DNA of 64,000 nt from positions 62,001 to 126,000 of the forward strand of contig NW_020290033.1 in NCBI RefSeq assembly GCF_003144195.1, in the 5' to 3' direction. The translations under genes were made by a program, and so were the position numbers. The stretch is from Ceraceosorus guamensis. Taxonomy: Eukaryota > Basidiomycota > Exobasidiomycetes > Ceraceosorales > Ceraceosoraceae. Under the pieces are notes generated by a model. That model made no database searches. It had not been told where the DNA came from and was given only the letters and a program-made list of their open reading frames with translations. This document shows, piece by piece, positions 1-11,575 of this stretch (position 1 is the stretch's first letter; every line of letters begins with the position of its first letter).

Positions 1-2724
1 CTTGGATCGACCACCAGCGGATAGAGTAGTCGAAGTGCGTTTATGGCGAGCAACTCTGCCATGATCGACATTGCCGAAACGCAACTCTGCAAGTTCGTCG
101 ACAGGAGATGTCCTCGCATCCTCTTCTAAGCCTTGTTGCATGTGCATGCGCCGAATGTTGGCCGCGTGCGCTTGCGCTGGCGTCAGCTCGGGCACCGGCG
201 GAGTACCGTTACGTGATTCCCGATCCGGACTAGAGCGAGGACTCTGTACATCCCGTGTGCTCGACGGAGCACTATTTGACCTTGTGCCTGGTGGTCGAAA
301 GAACAGGCTGGCCTCCTCGCCCTCAGTTTCGGTGTCTACCACCAAACGTCGAAGTTTCATGATCGGCGTGTCGCCTCCGTCAGTGTCTGTGCTGATGAGG
401 CTGTAGGGCCGCATATCTGTCCTGGCCGAGCCATTGCTGCGTTCAGCTGCCCATTGATGTGGTGTCGGAGCGTCGGGCCGTCGTCGCGAGTGGATCGTTC
501 CCGGAGTGTCTCTGCCATCGGAGCCATCGATTTCGCTCCCTGTCCCCTCCCACTTCCATGCCGACAAGTCGGCCACGAATGCTCGGCCGCGGCGCAGAGA
601 GTCGGCGCCGCCAGACTGACCCTCAAGAGACGACTTCGCATCCGCGGACGCCGCCTCGCGCGCTGCAACTCTGTCGTTTCTTTCGTCGAAAGTGAGTCCG
701 AGCCCATCAAACTTTTGATCCGCACCTTGGCGTCTTCGTGGCGTCACGTCTTGCAGAGCTTGCAAAGACGCACGAGGCGTAGCCTGTGTGTCTGCTTGCA
801 GGGGAATCTGATCACTGAGAAGGGCAGTAGATGAAGCTTCATCTGGTATCATCTGACCCTTTGCGGTCCCTTCGCTGGTTCTGCGACTGCCAGGTACGGA
901 CATGTTCGGGCTCGAAAGCGGAGAAACCCCTGCCTGTCTCATCAAAGCGCGCGGGTCGAGAGGTCCAGCAAGATCGGGAGTCTCCAGAAAGCGTGGGGGC
1001 GCTCTGCGTCTGTTAGACGGGGACGAGCCTGCGGTTTGCAGGCCGGCTTTGGTGTCATGCGACGATGAGCGCGGGAGAGTCGACCTGTGCCCCAAAAGCC
1101 TGGCGGAGTCCAGAGACCGACCCCGCGGCAGAGGAGCGCGCTTGTGAGCCTCATGATCGTCGGGAGCTTCAACCCAGCCGTCGATCGAGCTGCTTCTTGC
1201 TGCAGGCACACCCTCGCGCGATGTCCGTTGCACACGAACCGCTTCTTCGTCTGACAATTCCTCTTTTTCTTCGTCGCTCGCTCTGCGCTGAGGTGCACGC
1301 CAAGAGTCGATTTCCGGCGTAAGTGGCATTCGCTCCTCTTGGGCGCGCAAGTGAGGAGCTCTCAAGCGCAGACTCAATTTGCGGCGGTGGCTTGCAGCGT
1401 CAGAGCGAGTGCCATCATCTGAGGTGCCCGCATTTGCTGCTAGATCCCCAAAGCCAAAAAAGGACATTCTGCCTGGGCTGGTGGGATTTGATGTGGTACC
1501 TGTTCGCCTTGCGAAGCTCAAGCTCCGCAAACGCGCAGGGAACGCAGTACGAATGGAGCTGGCGCTGTGCGCTTGCTGATGAGTGGGCGCTGAATGAGGG
1601 GTGTCGTACGAAGCCATCTGAGCGGTAGAGGGCGGCGCATCGGCATTTGAAGCTATGAAGAGCGATCCGAACCTTCCGGCCAGGCTCGTGCGCCTCCTTC
1701 GCTCCTGGACCGAGCCAAGCGAGCTCGTTTGAGATGGACGTTGGCGCGGCTGCGAAGGACCAGAAGCGGTGGATCGCAAATCAGGGTCAGATTTCAGCGC
1801 TGATTGCTGGAGAGCAGCGACATCTACCACAGGGACAGATTTGCTGGGGCCATGAGAGCCTTGCGTGGAGCGCTTTCCTTCGGCCGAGGGGCCAGCTTGC
1901 GAGGTTGTCGGCTCCTGCGACCCCTTTGCGGAGACGATCGAGCTTCGAAGTGGGAACTCAAAGGTTCGCACTGATGCGTCCTTCTCGACCGGCCCAGAGG
2001 GGTTGGAGGCCCTGCGCCCTGACTGTGCCGCGCTCATATGTGCTGCAGAGGTTTCGCGCTGCAACGCAAGAGGCCCAATGCGAGTGGTGGTCAGCATTGC
2101 ATGATCTGTCAAGCACGCGGCACTCCTCGCACTCACGCTGACAAGCTGCTCGGCGTCTTGTGCTGGCTTGCGCTTCGAGAAAAACCTTGAAAGGCCTCCG
2201 GACGCGGACGAGGATTTCGCAGCATGCTTAGCAGGCTGCGCGGACTGAGCTTCGCCGCCTCCGGCCCATCTCCTAAAGGACATTGATCTGGAGATGCTCG
2301 ATGAGGTAGACGGGCTCGCCTGTTGCTGAACTTGCGCATCGCCCGCAATGATGTCCTCCCGCACGTCTCGGTCTTCTGCAGAGTCAGTCAAGTGCTCGAT
2401 GGCATCTTCTCTGGTCCATCCTGCGAACTCGTGCTCGTCTTGCTCTGTATTTGGGACGGGGCGCGATTGCACGAGCGATGATGCCTCTCCAGCTGACGAA
2501 GAGGGACGGCCGCTCAATCGGTTGCTAGCCTTCACTCCCTTGCTCGAGTGCAGACCACTCAGGTGTGCAACCAATTGGTGTGGATCTCTGGATGAGATGG
2601 CGGGTTGGTGCGAAGAAAGACCTCTGGTAGGCGCGCTGGACTTTCGCATGCGCTGGGAAGCGCTCGTCATCGTCAGCCTCTCCACCTGCAGTAGCAGCTT
2701 CGTCGTATTCGCTACTGGTCGAGG
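1..2724 (-). CDS. Large Ser-rich disordered protein, partial (runs off the left edge)
   Basis: A single minus-strand frame is open for about 908 codons from just below a TAA at 2725-2727 down to base 1, and leaves the window. The translation is low-complexity and rich in Ser, Pro, Arg and Ala, with acidic patches (for example around 1230-1270) and repeated phospho-site-like RRxS/RxxS stretches. No domain is visible, and any folded domain would lie beyond base 1. Reading-frame length, codon use and protein-like composition make it clearly coding. I do not recognise the family. The N-terminal side does not join simply to the next frame (see 2530-2780). Fungal arrestin-like, GEF-like or other scaffold proteins with long disordered regions are possible, but nothing here decides. 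Confidence 0.75.
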
Positions 2725-3330
2725 TTATGGCTTTGCCTTGAAACCCGCGTGTCTTCTTTGATAGGGCGTGCGCAGAAAGTCAACGTGACGGTCGTGAAGA
2801 AGAGTCGAAGATGGGGCAGACCGGTCTGCGACCAGTGACGCTCTTACAAGAGCACGCGAGGTTGAGCCATTTGAAGCTGTAGAAGGGCATATACGAGTCG
2901 ACTCATGGGCAGGACCCTTAGCTGCGAATGGAGAAGATGTCTGAGTTTGAGTTGTCAATCGAACAGCGATTGCTGATGTGGCCTGCCATGGACACAGATT
3001 TGGAGCCTGCAAAAGAAGGTCCGCTCGCGGATGGCCCGCGCTAAGCCATATGCGCTGCTGCAGAAGCACAGGTGAAACCTTGTTTAGCACGGCCGCGCCG
3101 CCACACAATGACAACGGTTCTGCGCCATTGTCTTGACGCCCAAGCTGCAATGCGCGTGGTCTCGGGGGCGTGCAGCGAGGAGAATCGCTCTGCACGTATA
3201 GCACGGTACGTGGTGATGTAGGATGCAGCGTCCACCAATCAAGGGAGTGGAGTTCATCCGAGACAGTGGCAGCGCGCTGCGAGTCCAACATCATGGCGAG
3301 TGCGGACGCAATTGAAAATTGCATCCACAT
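2530..3330 (-). CDS. Probable 5' exons of the left-edge disordered protein, structure unresolved
   Basis: Two overlapping minus-strand frames look coding. One runs from an ATG at 3330 to the TAA at 2725 (201 codons, with a mixed hydrophobic/polar protein-like middle part). The other is open from about 2776 to 2533, with an acidic stretch (EYDEAATAGGEADDDERFP) at about 2653-2713. A plausible acceptor (branch-like GTTGAC, then ATCAAAG) lies at about 2758-2775 for the second frame. The second frame reaches the main frame of the gene near 2640 only by a one-base shift (around GCGAAAGTCCAGC), and I found no intron in the right phase to explain it. Either a non-obvious splice, a sequencing error or a real lesion is present. 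Confidence 0.4.
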
Positions 3331-3788
3331 TCGTGATTATGGGACACTTTGCGCGCCTGAGACCCCCCTCGCAAGTCGGCTCCGCTAGATTGGTCTCGGC
3401 GACGCGGCTGAATCGTTGCGAAGACGAGCGAGACAAAAAGACGCGTGCGGACGACACCGAGGCGCGTACGTGGCTTACGGTACACGCCCGCTGTTGCTTG
3501 AGCATGAGCCAAGGGTCTTCACTGAGCCTTGTCCTCAGCAGTGCACCGGTACCGCTTGCAGCAGAGGCGAATTTCTGTCACGTCGAACACTTGTGACTTG
3601 TGACCACTGTACCGGAGCACAGTCACGACGCGAACCTTGGCCTCCGCCCCACGCGCTCTCTGCGACTAGCTGCGACTGCGCGCACTTGATCGCGCCTCGC
3701 ACCGCCTAACGTGCCAGCAGCCATCGCGTGCGCGCGTCCCCACGCTTGAGCTCCCTCCTTGCAGCCAAAGCGGGCCCTCGCGACTCAC

Positions 3789-3960
3789 CTCGGAAAAGAA
3801 TGCCGTTCCTCGCACTCTCTAAGTTCAGATGCTTGACCTTGTTGTCTTGTCGCTTGCCGGTCAGAAAGGCAAATCCAAATTTGAATATGGTCAGGGTGGC
3901 CTCTTCTGGCCCGTGGGGCGCGAGCACCGCCGGGACCTGCTGGTCGCTGCTGGTCCACGG
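3789..3960 (-). CDS. Isolated exon-like block (possible first exon region of the left-edge gene)
   Basis: On the minus strand this block reads as a well-formed peptide (PEEATLTIFKFGFAFLTG, then KHLNLESARNGILFRG) and ends exactly at a strong donor, GTGAGT, at 3788-3783. No start codon lies between it and the in-frame TGA just upstream (about 3972), so it should begin at an acceptor (two CAG options near 3945-3955). It may belong to the same transcript as the disordered protein to its left, or be a fragment of another gene. No family recognised. Confidence 0.35.
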
Positions 3961-5104
3961 GTATCAAAATAAGCGCAGCAGCGCTTCAGGGTCTCGCGAA
4001 TTTTTCAAACGCGGCTCGGAGCTCGGAAGCTGGACCGACCCGCTGCGACGCCTCAGTTTGCTGAAAACTCGCGACCAACAGCCAACCAAGCTTTCGAACG
4101 CGCCTGGCGAAACCGTGAATCACGAATGGAGTGAGTGTCTGCACTCGCGACCGGTCGGTCCAAATGCTTCGTCTTGGCTGTGCACGTACAAAGTTGCCGT
4201 CAATGTGCGCTGGATCGGTCAGAAACCGTACGGACAAAGGGACGCCAGGCATTCAGCAGCGTGGGTCTGTGCAACGCCAAGTACTTGAATGCGGTGGTGG
4301 GTCATGTGAGAGAGCGATGGAGGGGCGGGGTCGGTTAGAATTTAAGGCGAGGGGGAAACAGCAGTCCCTCTGCCATATATATACCCACGAGCTAGAGAAA
4401 TAGGTCATCATGATCCGGATTGCAAGCCTATAGATGTCTTAGACATGTGCGCATCAACACCTCCGAGAACGGGCGACGTCCCAGTCAGCCGGGGAGCGAC
4501 AATCAGCAAACATAGCGACGCGTCGCTCGTGACTACTTAGTTTTCTGCAGGATCTTCGTGTTGCTTTCGGAAGTAGCGCACATCAACTTAGAATCCATTT
4601 CATCCGCACCGATTTTTGAGAGCAGTCCTTCATTGCGTGTCGATGCGAAGCCGGTGCAACTCATGCCTCCGTATTTGCGATCACCTGAGACCTTCGGTGT
4701 CGTCACATGTGGTACAAACAAGATGACATCCGGGCCATATGTATGCAAGATGCATATACGGGATGAGCTTTGCATTTGCGCGAACGCTGCTGTAAAGCGA
4801 GTTGGATCTGCTGAGCGCGTGAGGGGATTGGATTCATGATTGATTCGTAATTGGATTGATTATAAGGCGGCATGCGGCCGCTGACGATTGAACCAGATTC
4901 GCGCAATTAAATGTAGCCAAATGTGAAGGTGCATCACCTGAGACATTCTAGCATGGGGCGCCTGGGCCCAATAAATCGATCAGCTGCTCAGCTGCCGGTC
5001 GATCGGCTCTGATCCCGCTCATCCTTGCCTTCGTCATGGGGCTTCATTGGCGCTGTGTGTGACACACCAACAATCACGAATAAAGCGGGTCGAGCGGCCT
5101 GGTT
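3961..5104. other. Intergenic, no gene seen
   Basis: No convincing coding frame. It holds a TATA-like run (catatatatataccc, about 4373-4386), two copies of the dispersed AATCACGAAT word (4118-4127 and 5072-5081) and AT-rich patches near 4840-4920. A plus-strand frame at 3728-4288 is antisense to the exon-like block at 3789-3960, starts with a non-ATG codon and has no recognisable protein character. Confidence 0.5.
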
Positions 5105-6826
5105 TCACGATTTGCCAATCTCCGACTGGGCAAAGGGAGATCTTTTGCGCAGGGCTTGGCCCTTCCACATGAGCAGAAACGGCACGAGAGCCAAGACGAG
5201 GGCGACGGAACCAAGCAGACTCGATGCCCATGGATACGTGAGTTGCTGGTACACTGCACACCAAAATAACGGCACTGAGCTGCTCAGCTCTTCTCTGCTC
5301 GCCCTCACGGGAGCACTCACTCCTTTCGGCTATAAGGGGGAATGCTGTAGATTCATAAATTTTGAATGTAAATTCACGCTGCGCCGGCTGAGTCAAACAC
5401 CTCAAAACTCACCTGTGGCCAGTATATTGCGCAGGAAGCTCTGAGCCGCAATCGCAGAAGAGCTGTAAGCGCCGTAGCAGTCGGAAAAGTAGCTAAAGAT
5501 GCATGTCTAAGGGCATCGACAGGGTTGTGAGCGCGACCCACTTGCACCATTCTGCTTTCCCATGACTTACGTAAACCAGGAAGAGGCCCGTCATGGTCAT
5601 GGCTGTGCCAATTTGAGGCACAATCCAGGGTATCTGATCAGGCCGGGCGGTCCAAGCGAGGACAAAGAAGCCGAACGAGAACAGAAGAGCTCCGAAACAG
5701 GCGCTTGGTAAACGCTGCTCTGGAGTGCTCGCGACTCCGCGAGCCTTCAAGATGGCGACGTGTAGCACAAGACCGAGAAGAGCGCCCACAGCGATGCCTG
5801 CAAATGACAACCCTCGCGTCATGTTGTCCGACGTGAACCCATATGGCGCAAAAACGAGAGGTAGCGATTCGAGAAAGAGATAAAGCACACCCCAGGCGAA
5901 TGCAATCCACACGCTGAGCGTCAGAGTGATTGGTTCGGTGAGCAAAAAGTAGAGTGGGCGGAGCGCCGAGCGGATGACCGCCTCGCGCAGAGTCTTGAAA
6001 GCGGATCGAGACTGCAAGGGAACTTGGGTCGTTGACGAGGATCTCGAGGCCGAGTCGACCTTGCACGCGGCTTCAGCAAGCTGCCGCCGGGCTTCTGCAG
6101 GCAGTGTCTCCTTTCGAAAGAAGAGGAGAATCACTGCGGCAGATGGCGCAGCCAGGGCCAACAGAGTCCAGAAGATCCATCTCCAAGAAACATTCCCGCC
6201 CGCCCAGGTAAAGGCGATGGTGCCAATAGGTGTTCCGAGAAGTGCGGAGAGCGCAAAGAAGGCCAGTGGAACATCTCTCTCGTCTTTCTCCCAGAGGTCT
6301 GCGAGCGTGCCTCCGACCATCGTTGAGCCGACCGAGCCTGCAGCCCCACAGATGAACCTGGCGACTAACACCGTCTGAATGTTCCGGGCTAGAGCATTTG
6401 GCAGGAAAAACAAGAAAAAGACGCCATAAGAAACGAGGTAAACTTTTTGGCGTCCAAAAGATTCACCCAGAGGGGCGAGAGCGAGGGGGAAAATTGCGAC
6501 TGCAATGGTGAAGAATGAGATGCCACTGACTGCGAGCAAATGAGGTGTCTCGAGATCCTCAGAAATACCTGGCACCGCTTGTGAGCGGCAATTGAAACCA
6601 AGCTTGACATGAAGCACGATGTCAAAGTGGCGGCCCATTTGGTGGACTTGGTCCAGTTGCGCGGATTGCGGGCGTCGCGGGCCCACTCCAGAGCGGTAGA
6701 CTCTTCTGAAGGCGGTAAAGACGAGTTTTGCGTGTCCCTTTGTTGGTGCTTGCGAGCGCGGTGTTCCTCTCCCAGTGCGCTTAGGATGCCCCGCCCGCTA
6801 TCCTTGCTGCCAGGCCAGCAATGCAT
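5105..6826 (-). CDS. DHA1-type MFS drug/polyamine transporter, with a frame break
   Basis: Exons 6826-5571, 5506-5413 and 5253-5105, with introns bearing GTAAGT and GTGAGT donors. The product is about 498 aa with 12 expected membrane segments. Family marks are NPRNWTKSTKW before TM1, a long motif-A-like stretch (GESFGRQKVYLVSYG), LARNIQTVLVARFICG followed by GGTLADLW, a long central loop after the sixth helix, FSDCYGAYSSSAIAA in exon 2 and the typical C-terminal tail after the last helix. These match TPO1/FLR1-like proton antiporters of the plasma membrane that export polyamines or drugs; the substrate cannot be read. Near 6575-6595, between SIAA and AVPGISED, the frame changes by one base and about three residues of TM1 seem to be missing, with no room for an intron. 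A small deletion (pseudogene or recent loss) or a sequence error is likely. Confidence 0.88.
5254..5412 (-). other. Intron 2 of the MFS transporter (159 nt)
   Basis: Donor GTGAGT at 5412-5407, acceptor GTGCAG ending at 5254. It joins ...RNILAT to VYQQLTYPW in phase 1, restoring the conserved final two helices of the transporter. It is about twice the usual intron length in this window (mostly 55-110 nt). Confidence 0.8.
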
Positions 6827-7824
6827 CTTGTCTTGTTTGATGCATTGACTGCAGGTCTGGTGGCAGATCTGTTAGATGGAGGTGCGAAGAACATTTCGCG
6901 ATGCGACATTTGACGAAACCCAAACGAATTGATCTGCGTGCAGCGTGTCGAATCGTGAATGACGCGCTGGAAGACCCCATCGCGCGTTGCGCCGGGCTTC
7001 ATGCGCCTCGCTCAGTCTAAACTTGAAGACTGAAGAGGCGTGTTGAGCCATGCTGCTATTGATGATAGCGTGGTGTGGTGTAATGTCGTGTGGTGTGGTG
7101 CTGCATGGTCATGCTGCCTCTGAAAGGCTTCAAGTCACGTGTGAGTGTGGGTAGCACCAAAGCTCCACCAGCAGGGAGTCGTGTCCTCTCCACAAGTTGT
7201 GGTTTCACATGATGATGGCGGTGCGTGGATGATTCGTGTGGCTTGCAGCCCAACGTACGTGCCTAGCTATAATCAAGAATGAGCCACGAGTGTAGCTGCA
7301 ACCTCTGTACCTAGATAGGATGGACGGCCAACGCCGCAATTTCCGCGCAGCACTCGCAGATCCACACGCACGACTTACGAGGAGTGCACCATCACCCGCA
7401 GCAGGCCCAATCGCGGTGCATTCACTGATTCACGCTTCGTTATATGCGCGGCACGGCAGCGTCAATCGGCAGCCAAGAGGAAGCGAGCTTGAGCCGATCA
7501 AGTGCTTCTTCGCCTTCGCTCAGGACGCCCGGTGCGCCTTCGTAATGGATTCCATCCAGCTTGTGCTCTCTCGCGACTCTTCTTTCTTCTTTCCGCCTGG
7601 GGAGTCTACGCTTCATGGCCCGCGTCGTCCCACCAAATCACGATCCTTGAGTGACGGCTGGCGATGAAGCCAAACATGTTCGTGATCTCGCATTGCGCAG
7701 CGGGCAGATAAGAAGCAGCTATCCCAAGAAGATCACTGGATGTTCGATCTCTGTTCATGCCACCTCGTCACAAGGGATTCCCACCTCCAAAAGGCATATC
7801 GTACGAGGCGAAAGCAAGCAGACC
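6827..7824. promoter_or_regulatory. Divergent promoter region of MFS transporter and paraoxonase-like gene
   Basis: About 1 kb between two divergent start codons. It contains a GT-rich simple tract (GTGGTGTG repeats at about 7071-7102) and a dispersed AATCAAGAAT word at 7271-7280. An open plus-strand frame precedes the ATG at 7825 from about 7651 but contains no ATG of its own, so it is more likely 5' leader. No TATA box that I would trust. Confidence 0.5.
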
Positions 7825-9613
7825 ATGAAGAGTCCTCGCGTCCTCCGCGCCGGTTCGACCACAAAATCTCCAAGCGCAGCCAGCGCTGCTCCGCAAAAGT
7901 TCAGATGGACTTCATTCGCGCTCTTTGCCGGCAGCGCGCTCTTGGCTCATGTGCTCCTGGCTCGCTCTTGGTACTCTCGCTTCTTGATCGGGCCGTCTTT
8001 GCCTGATCATTGGGTTCGCAACCTCACATACACTCCCGGCTCCTTGACACATCCAGCGCAAGCAGAGCAGCGTGGTGACCCTCAATGCCACAAGTTGCGA
8101 GCAGCAAGAGCAGACGCACGTGCCAGGCGCGGTACCCAAAGTCTAAATTTCTGCGAAGACGTACTGTTCCTTGAAGGCTTGGATCACGAGGGTGACGTTA
8201 CGCCATTGTTACTCGCTACTTGCGATCCGGGTCGAGGAGAATGGAATACGGTCATGGGACCATTGAAAGAGTGAGGCAATACAAGGCTTTCGTTCATGAT
8301 GGCGCCAAGGTGGACTGACCAGTGTATTATTCGACTGCAGGCCTCAGCCTCGTGGTGGACTGTGGGTATGGGATCCAGCGAATCCAAGCGCAGAGCCTGT
8401 TCTACTCTCGCCTTCGCTGAATACAACACAAGACCCATTCCCAGACTCCTTTCACCCATTGGGAGCTGCAATGTATCCCTCAAGTTCAGGCGACGAGCCC
8501 AGCACGCTCTTGGTAGTCAATCACGCCTCGACCCACTCTACTATCGAAGTCTTCTCCATCTCGATCCACGGCGAGTCTGGTGTCCCACGAGCCGAGAGGA
8601 TCAAACTGTCCCACAGGGGAACAATCAGCGATGCTCTCGCCACGCATACTCCCAACTCTATCGCCATGCTTAGCCAAGACTCGTTCCTCGTGACGAACGA
8701 TCATCTTTTTGCGCTTAGGCCACCACCGAGAGAGCAGGTCGTCAACCTTTTGCAGGCTTTGCGCGCTCCGCACTGGCTCGCTCTACTGGGCGCCGCCGTC
8801 TTGACCAACCCAATCCTCAGTCAAATTCTGCCAAGGATCGAAACATTCATGGGTCTTAAGCTAGGTTGGGTAGCACGGGTGCAAATGCAGCCCTCTGAGC
8901 GCACCTCCATCACTGTGACTTCGGCCCTCGCGGCTCAAGGGATTGCATTTGCCAATGGCATTTCCGTCTCTCCCAAAGGTACCACGATCGCTGTCGCGAG
9001 CACGACCCTCCCAGGTGTAGTGCTCTACAGCCCGCATCTCGACGGCGATGGAAAACCAGATTGGTCTCGTCCACTCGAAAAGAGGGGAACCATCCACACG
9101 CCTCAAACACCCGACAATTTGTCCTTTTCCTCATCGGATCATCTCGGTGCCCGTTCACTGAGCCACACTACCCAAGGCAATAGCGAACGCGTGCAAGACG
9201 ACCCCTTCGACGCATCCAGATTGGTGGTTGCTGGGCATCCCCACCCTTTGCGACTCGTCGGCATGGCTCGCACAGTCCGGAGCTCGAGGCCAAAAAGGGC
9301 CGGAAGCTGGGTGATAGACATCTTGCCCGCCTCTTCTACCCTCTCAAAAAGTGTTGCGCACTTACGAGACGACACGACGGATGACTCCATGGTTCGCTCC
9401 ACGAGGTATGCCCCCATTGACCTCACGAAAAGTCTGGTCAAGCCAAATGCCGCGGAGTGGGTCGTTCGTAGCCTGTACCTGTCCACAGATGGCGCAGAAC
9501 CGGGAACACCGAGCAGTGCAGGCGCAGAGTGGCTTGCTGGAAAGGAACATGGCACGCTTGTCATCTCTGGTCTCTACGGAGGAGTCATGGTCTGCACCAA
9601 GGTAGCCACTTGA
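7825..9613 (+). CDS. Paraoxonase/arylesterase-like beta-propeller protein, membrane-anchored
   Basis: Exons 7825-8270 and 8341-9613 (70-nt intron, GTGAGG donor, CTGCAG acceptor), 572 aa. The start is the first ATG in the open frame. An uncharged segment at about residues 28-46 should be a signal anchor. The rest follows paraoxonase family order: an early FCEDV/FLEGLDHEGD block, LLVVNHAS, SFLVTNDH, IAFANGISVSP, PDNLSF, a GHPHPLRLVGMA block and a final TLVISGLYGGVMVC. In animal PONs the Asn and Asp residues of these blocks bind calcium, and the VNH-type His region is catalytic. The expected activity is calcium-dependent hydrolysis of aryl esters or lactones in the secretory or extracellular space. 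Substrate unknown. Long inserts (around residues 350-450) exceed the ~355-aa animal enzymes. Its stop lies 93 bp from the convergent p24 gene. Confidence 0.82.
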
Positions 9614-9706
9614 TATCTTTGGTCCAAACACAACACTCTGGCGTGCGCGTTGCGATGATGCATGATCGATTTCGTCCTTGCGTCTGCCCGCACAAAGCAG
9701 ACTTGC

Positions 9707-10621
9707 TCATACACGGTACCGCTTTGTGCTTCCCTTCTCGAAGAGCAATCTGACCACGTACACTTGCCCGACCGAGATGCTGATGACCACCAAGGCTTGG
9801 ACGATGGAATACCAAAACATTTTCCGCCTGCATCGACGTGATGCAAATGTGGTCAGCAAGTGCAGAGAGCTGGTACCACATGCGACGCTCCTCCGCCGGA
9901 CCAGCACCGCTGAACCACGCGTGGCAGCGCAACCTCCACCGGCCGCCCTTTTGTGGCAGGAGGACCCTTCTATGAGTCATCTGCATGTACTCACTGCGTA
10001 CCCTTGACGGTGTTGTACCCTCGATTCTCCCACACTCTGAAGTAGCGCTGCGTTCTGACCACATTCGTCAACTGAGCATCCACCTTGCCGATCGACTCTT
10101 CGAGGGGAGCCGATGACTCTGAGAGAGCGGCGGCAGAGGACAGCGGTAAGTCTAACCTCGGCTCTGACTCCACGGTGATGTCGAAATCGATCTGGGTGGG
10201 AAGAGCGGATGGTCGAAGGGAGCATAGGTCAACAAGGTGACGTGAATGACACGCAGGGCGTTGGACCGTCGCTCACCATCTTATCGGCAAAGTTGCTCAT
10301 GTCGTTCTCGAAGCAGAAGGCGTACTCGCCCACCTCGTTTCCTGTAAATACAATGTCCAACTGTCTTTCCTTGACGCCTTCCACTATAGTGCGGTCGCTA
10401 GGACTTCCAACGTGATAGTCAATATCAAAACTCCCACCGCTCTGGACCGCAAAGTAGAAACCAATCTTTTCTCCAACTTTGTCCACCCAAGCGTAGAAAC
10501 ATGACTTTTCGTGAGGTTGCAGAATGGTCGTCAAGGCTGCACCTTGCACCGAGACGCAGCTCAGACTGAGCAGCAGCAGCGCCAGGCATGCTGCTGTCAG
10601 TGAGAACGCGCGGCTGTGCAT
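9707..10621 (-). CDS. p24/emp24/GOLD family cargo receptor
   Basis: Exons 10621-10277, 10191-9995 and 9827-9707, 220 aa. It has a cleavable signal peptide (residues 1 to about 27), then a luminal GOLD domain with the paired cysteines (SCFYAWV and YAFCFEND), FDIDYHVGSPSDRTIVEG, a heptad-like linker (VDAQLTNVVRTQRYFRVWENRG), one membrane segment (MFWYSIVQALVVISISVG) and a short cytosolic tail. p24 proteins cycle between ER and Golgi in COPII/COPI vesicles and select cargo such as GPI-anchored proteins. The FDIDYHV and VGEYAFCF blocks resemble the gamma (Erp/TMED5-like) branch more than Emp24 or Erv25; that is inference. The tail lacks a classical KKXX end. The second donor is taken as GTGAGT (9994-9989) because it keeps phase; an overlapping GTACGC a few bases upstream would not. 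Confidence 0.9.
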
Positions 10622-11486
10622 TGCGGGAGGAGGATCTTCAAAGCGACGAAATAGGGAGAAGATAGATGCTGGGGCGCTCAAGACCACGCAAAATGATCAA
10701 CGCTCGGGATGTCTCCCAGATGAGGCGTCGAGAGTGCAGAGGGTGCGGACGACCAAGCGTCGAGGGACCAAAAGGTGCACCTTCAAGGGAGTAGGCAAGC
10801 CGTGGAGCAAGGCGAGCCAGGAGCAGCTCCGGACTGCCTGATGCGAAATTCTTCCAGCTTGCCGTTGCTGAACTCTGGGTGTCGGATGTGAAGGGCTGAT
10901 GCGAGTCTGATCAAGACGCAGATATGGAGAGACAACCTGCCAATGTCGAGGATGTTGCCATGGACACCTCCCAGTCGTGAGTCACGAGTGTGAGTGTAAG
11001 CTGTATGTAGGGGTGCGTGTATGCAGCTGTACCCCGCCGCCAATCAAGCCAGCTATAGCTGCTGTTGCAAGCCTGTCGCACGAGACGCGGACGGTGGAAT
11101 CAAGCCACGTGTCACATTGTGATGCTGCATTTCTTGTCCATCGCGCCAGGGTGCACGCACGGGCCCGCCGGCTTTGGACGGAGTGATCGAGCTTGCTTGG
11201 GTTGGGGCGCGCGGAGAGGCGCGGGACGCGGAGCGAGCGCCTCACCTCGTATAGGCGAGCGAGCGATGATCGGAGAGCAGAAGATGTTGATCGTGAATTC
11301 GCATGTGCATGGCGGTTCCCTCGCTGTCTGTGTGTGAGAGCCTGATCAGAGACTCTTGACTGCACTCGTGAATCGCGAAGGTTGAGTGCATGCTGCAGGC
11401 AGAGGGCACCAAGGCGTTGGAAATCTAACCAGAGATTGTTGAAAATTGCGATCGATGAAATTTCGACTCGCAGTCAAGAGGGTACA
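10622..11486. promoter_or_regulatory. Divergent promoter region of p24 and PGK genes
   Basis: About 950 bp separate the two start codons. The part away from the PGK leader contains AGTCACGAGT at 10980-10989 (inside the near-palindrome TCGTGAGTCACGA) and ACTCTTGACT at 11352-11361, both members of the dispersed word family. No coding frame of note. Confidence 0.5.
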
Positions 11487-11575
11487 CACTCCGCGCTCTC
11501 CTTCCTATTTCCAACCCTCATCTCCATTCGCTCACTAAAACAAATCTCGAGCTGAAAAAAGAAATTCCCGCCAAA
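11487..11575 (+). promoter_or_regulatory. Pyrimidine-rich leader of phosphoglycerate kinase
   Basis: The stretch before the PGK ATG is strongly pyrimidine-rich (CTCTCCTTCC, then CCAACCCTCATCTCC) and then turns A-rich, ending CCGCCAAAATG. Such CT-rich leaders are typical of highly expressed fungal glycolytic genes and usually mark the transcription start zone. The A at -3 gives a good initiation context. Confidence 0.6.

Noticed and set aside
3728-4288. 186-codon plus-strand frame
   Set aside because: Starts with a non-ATG codon, no protein character, and is antisense to a block with a clean splice donor.
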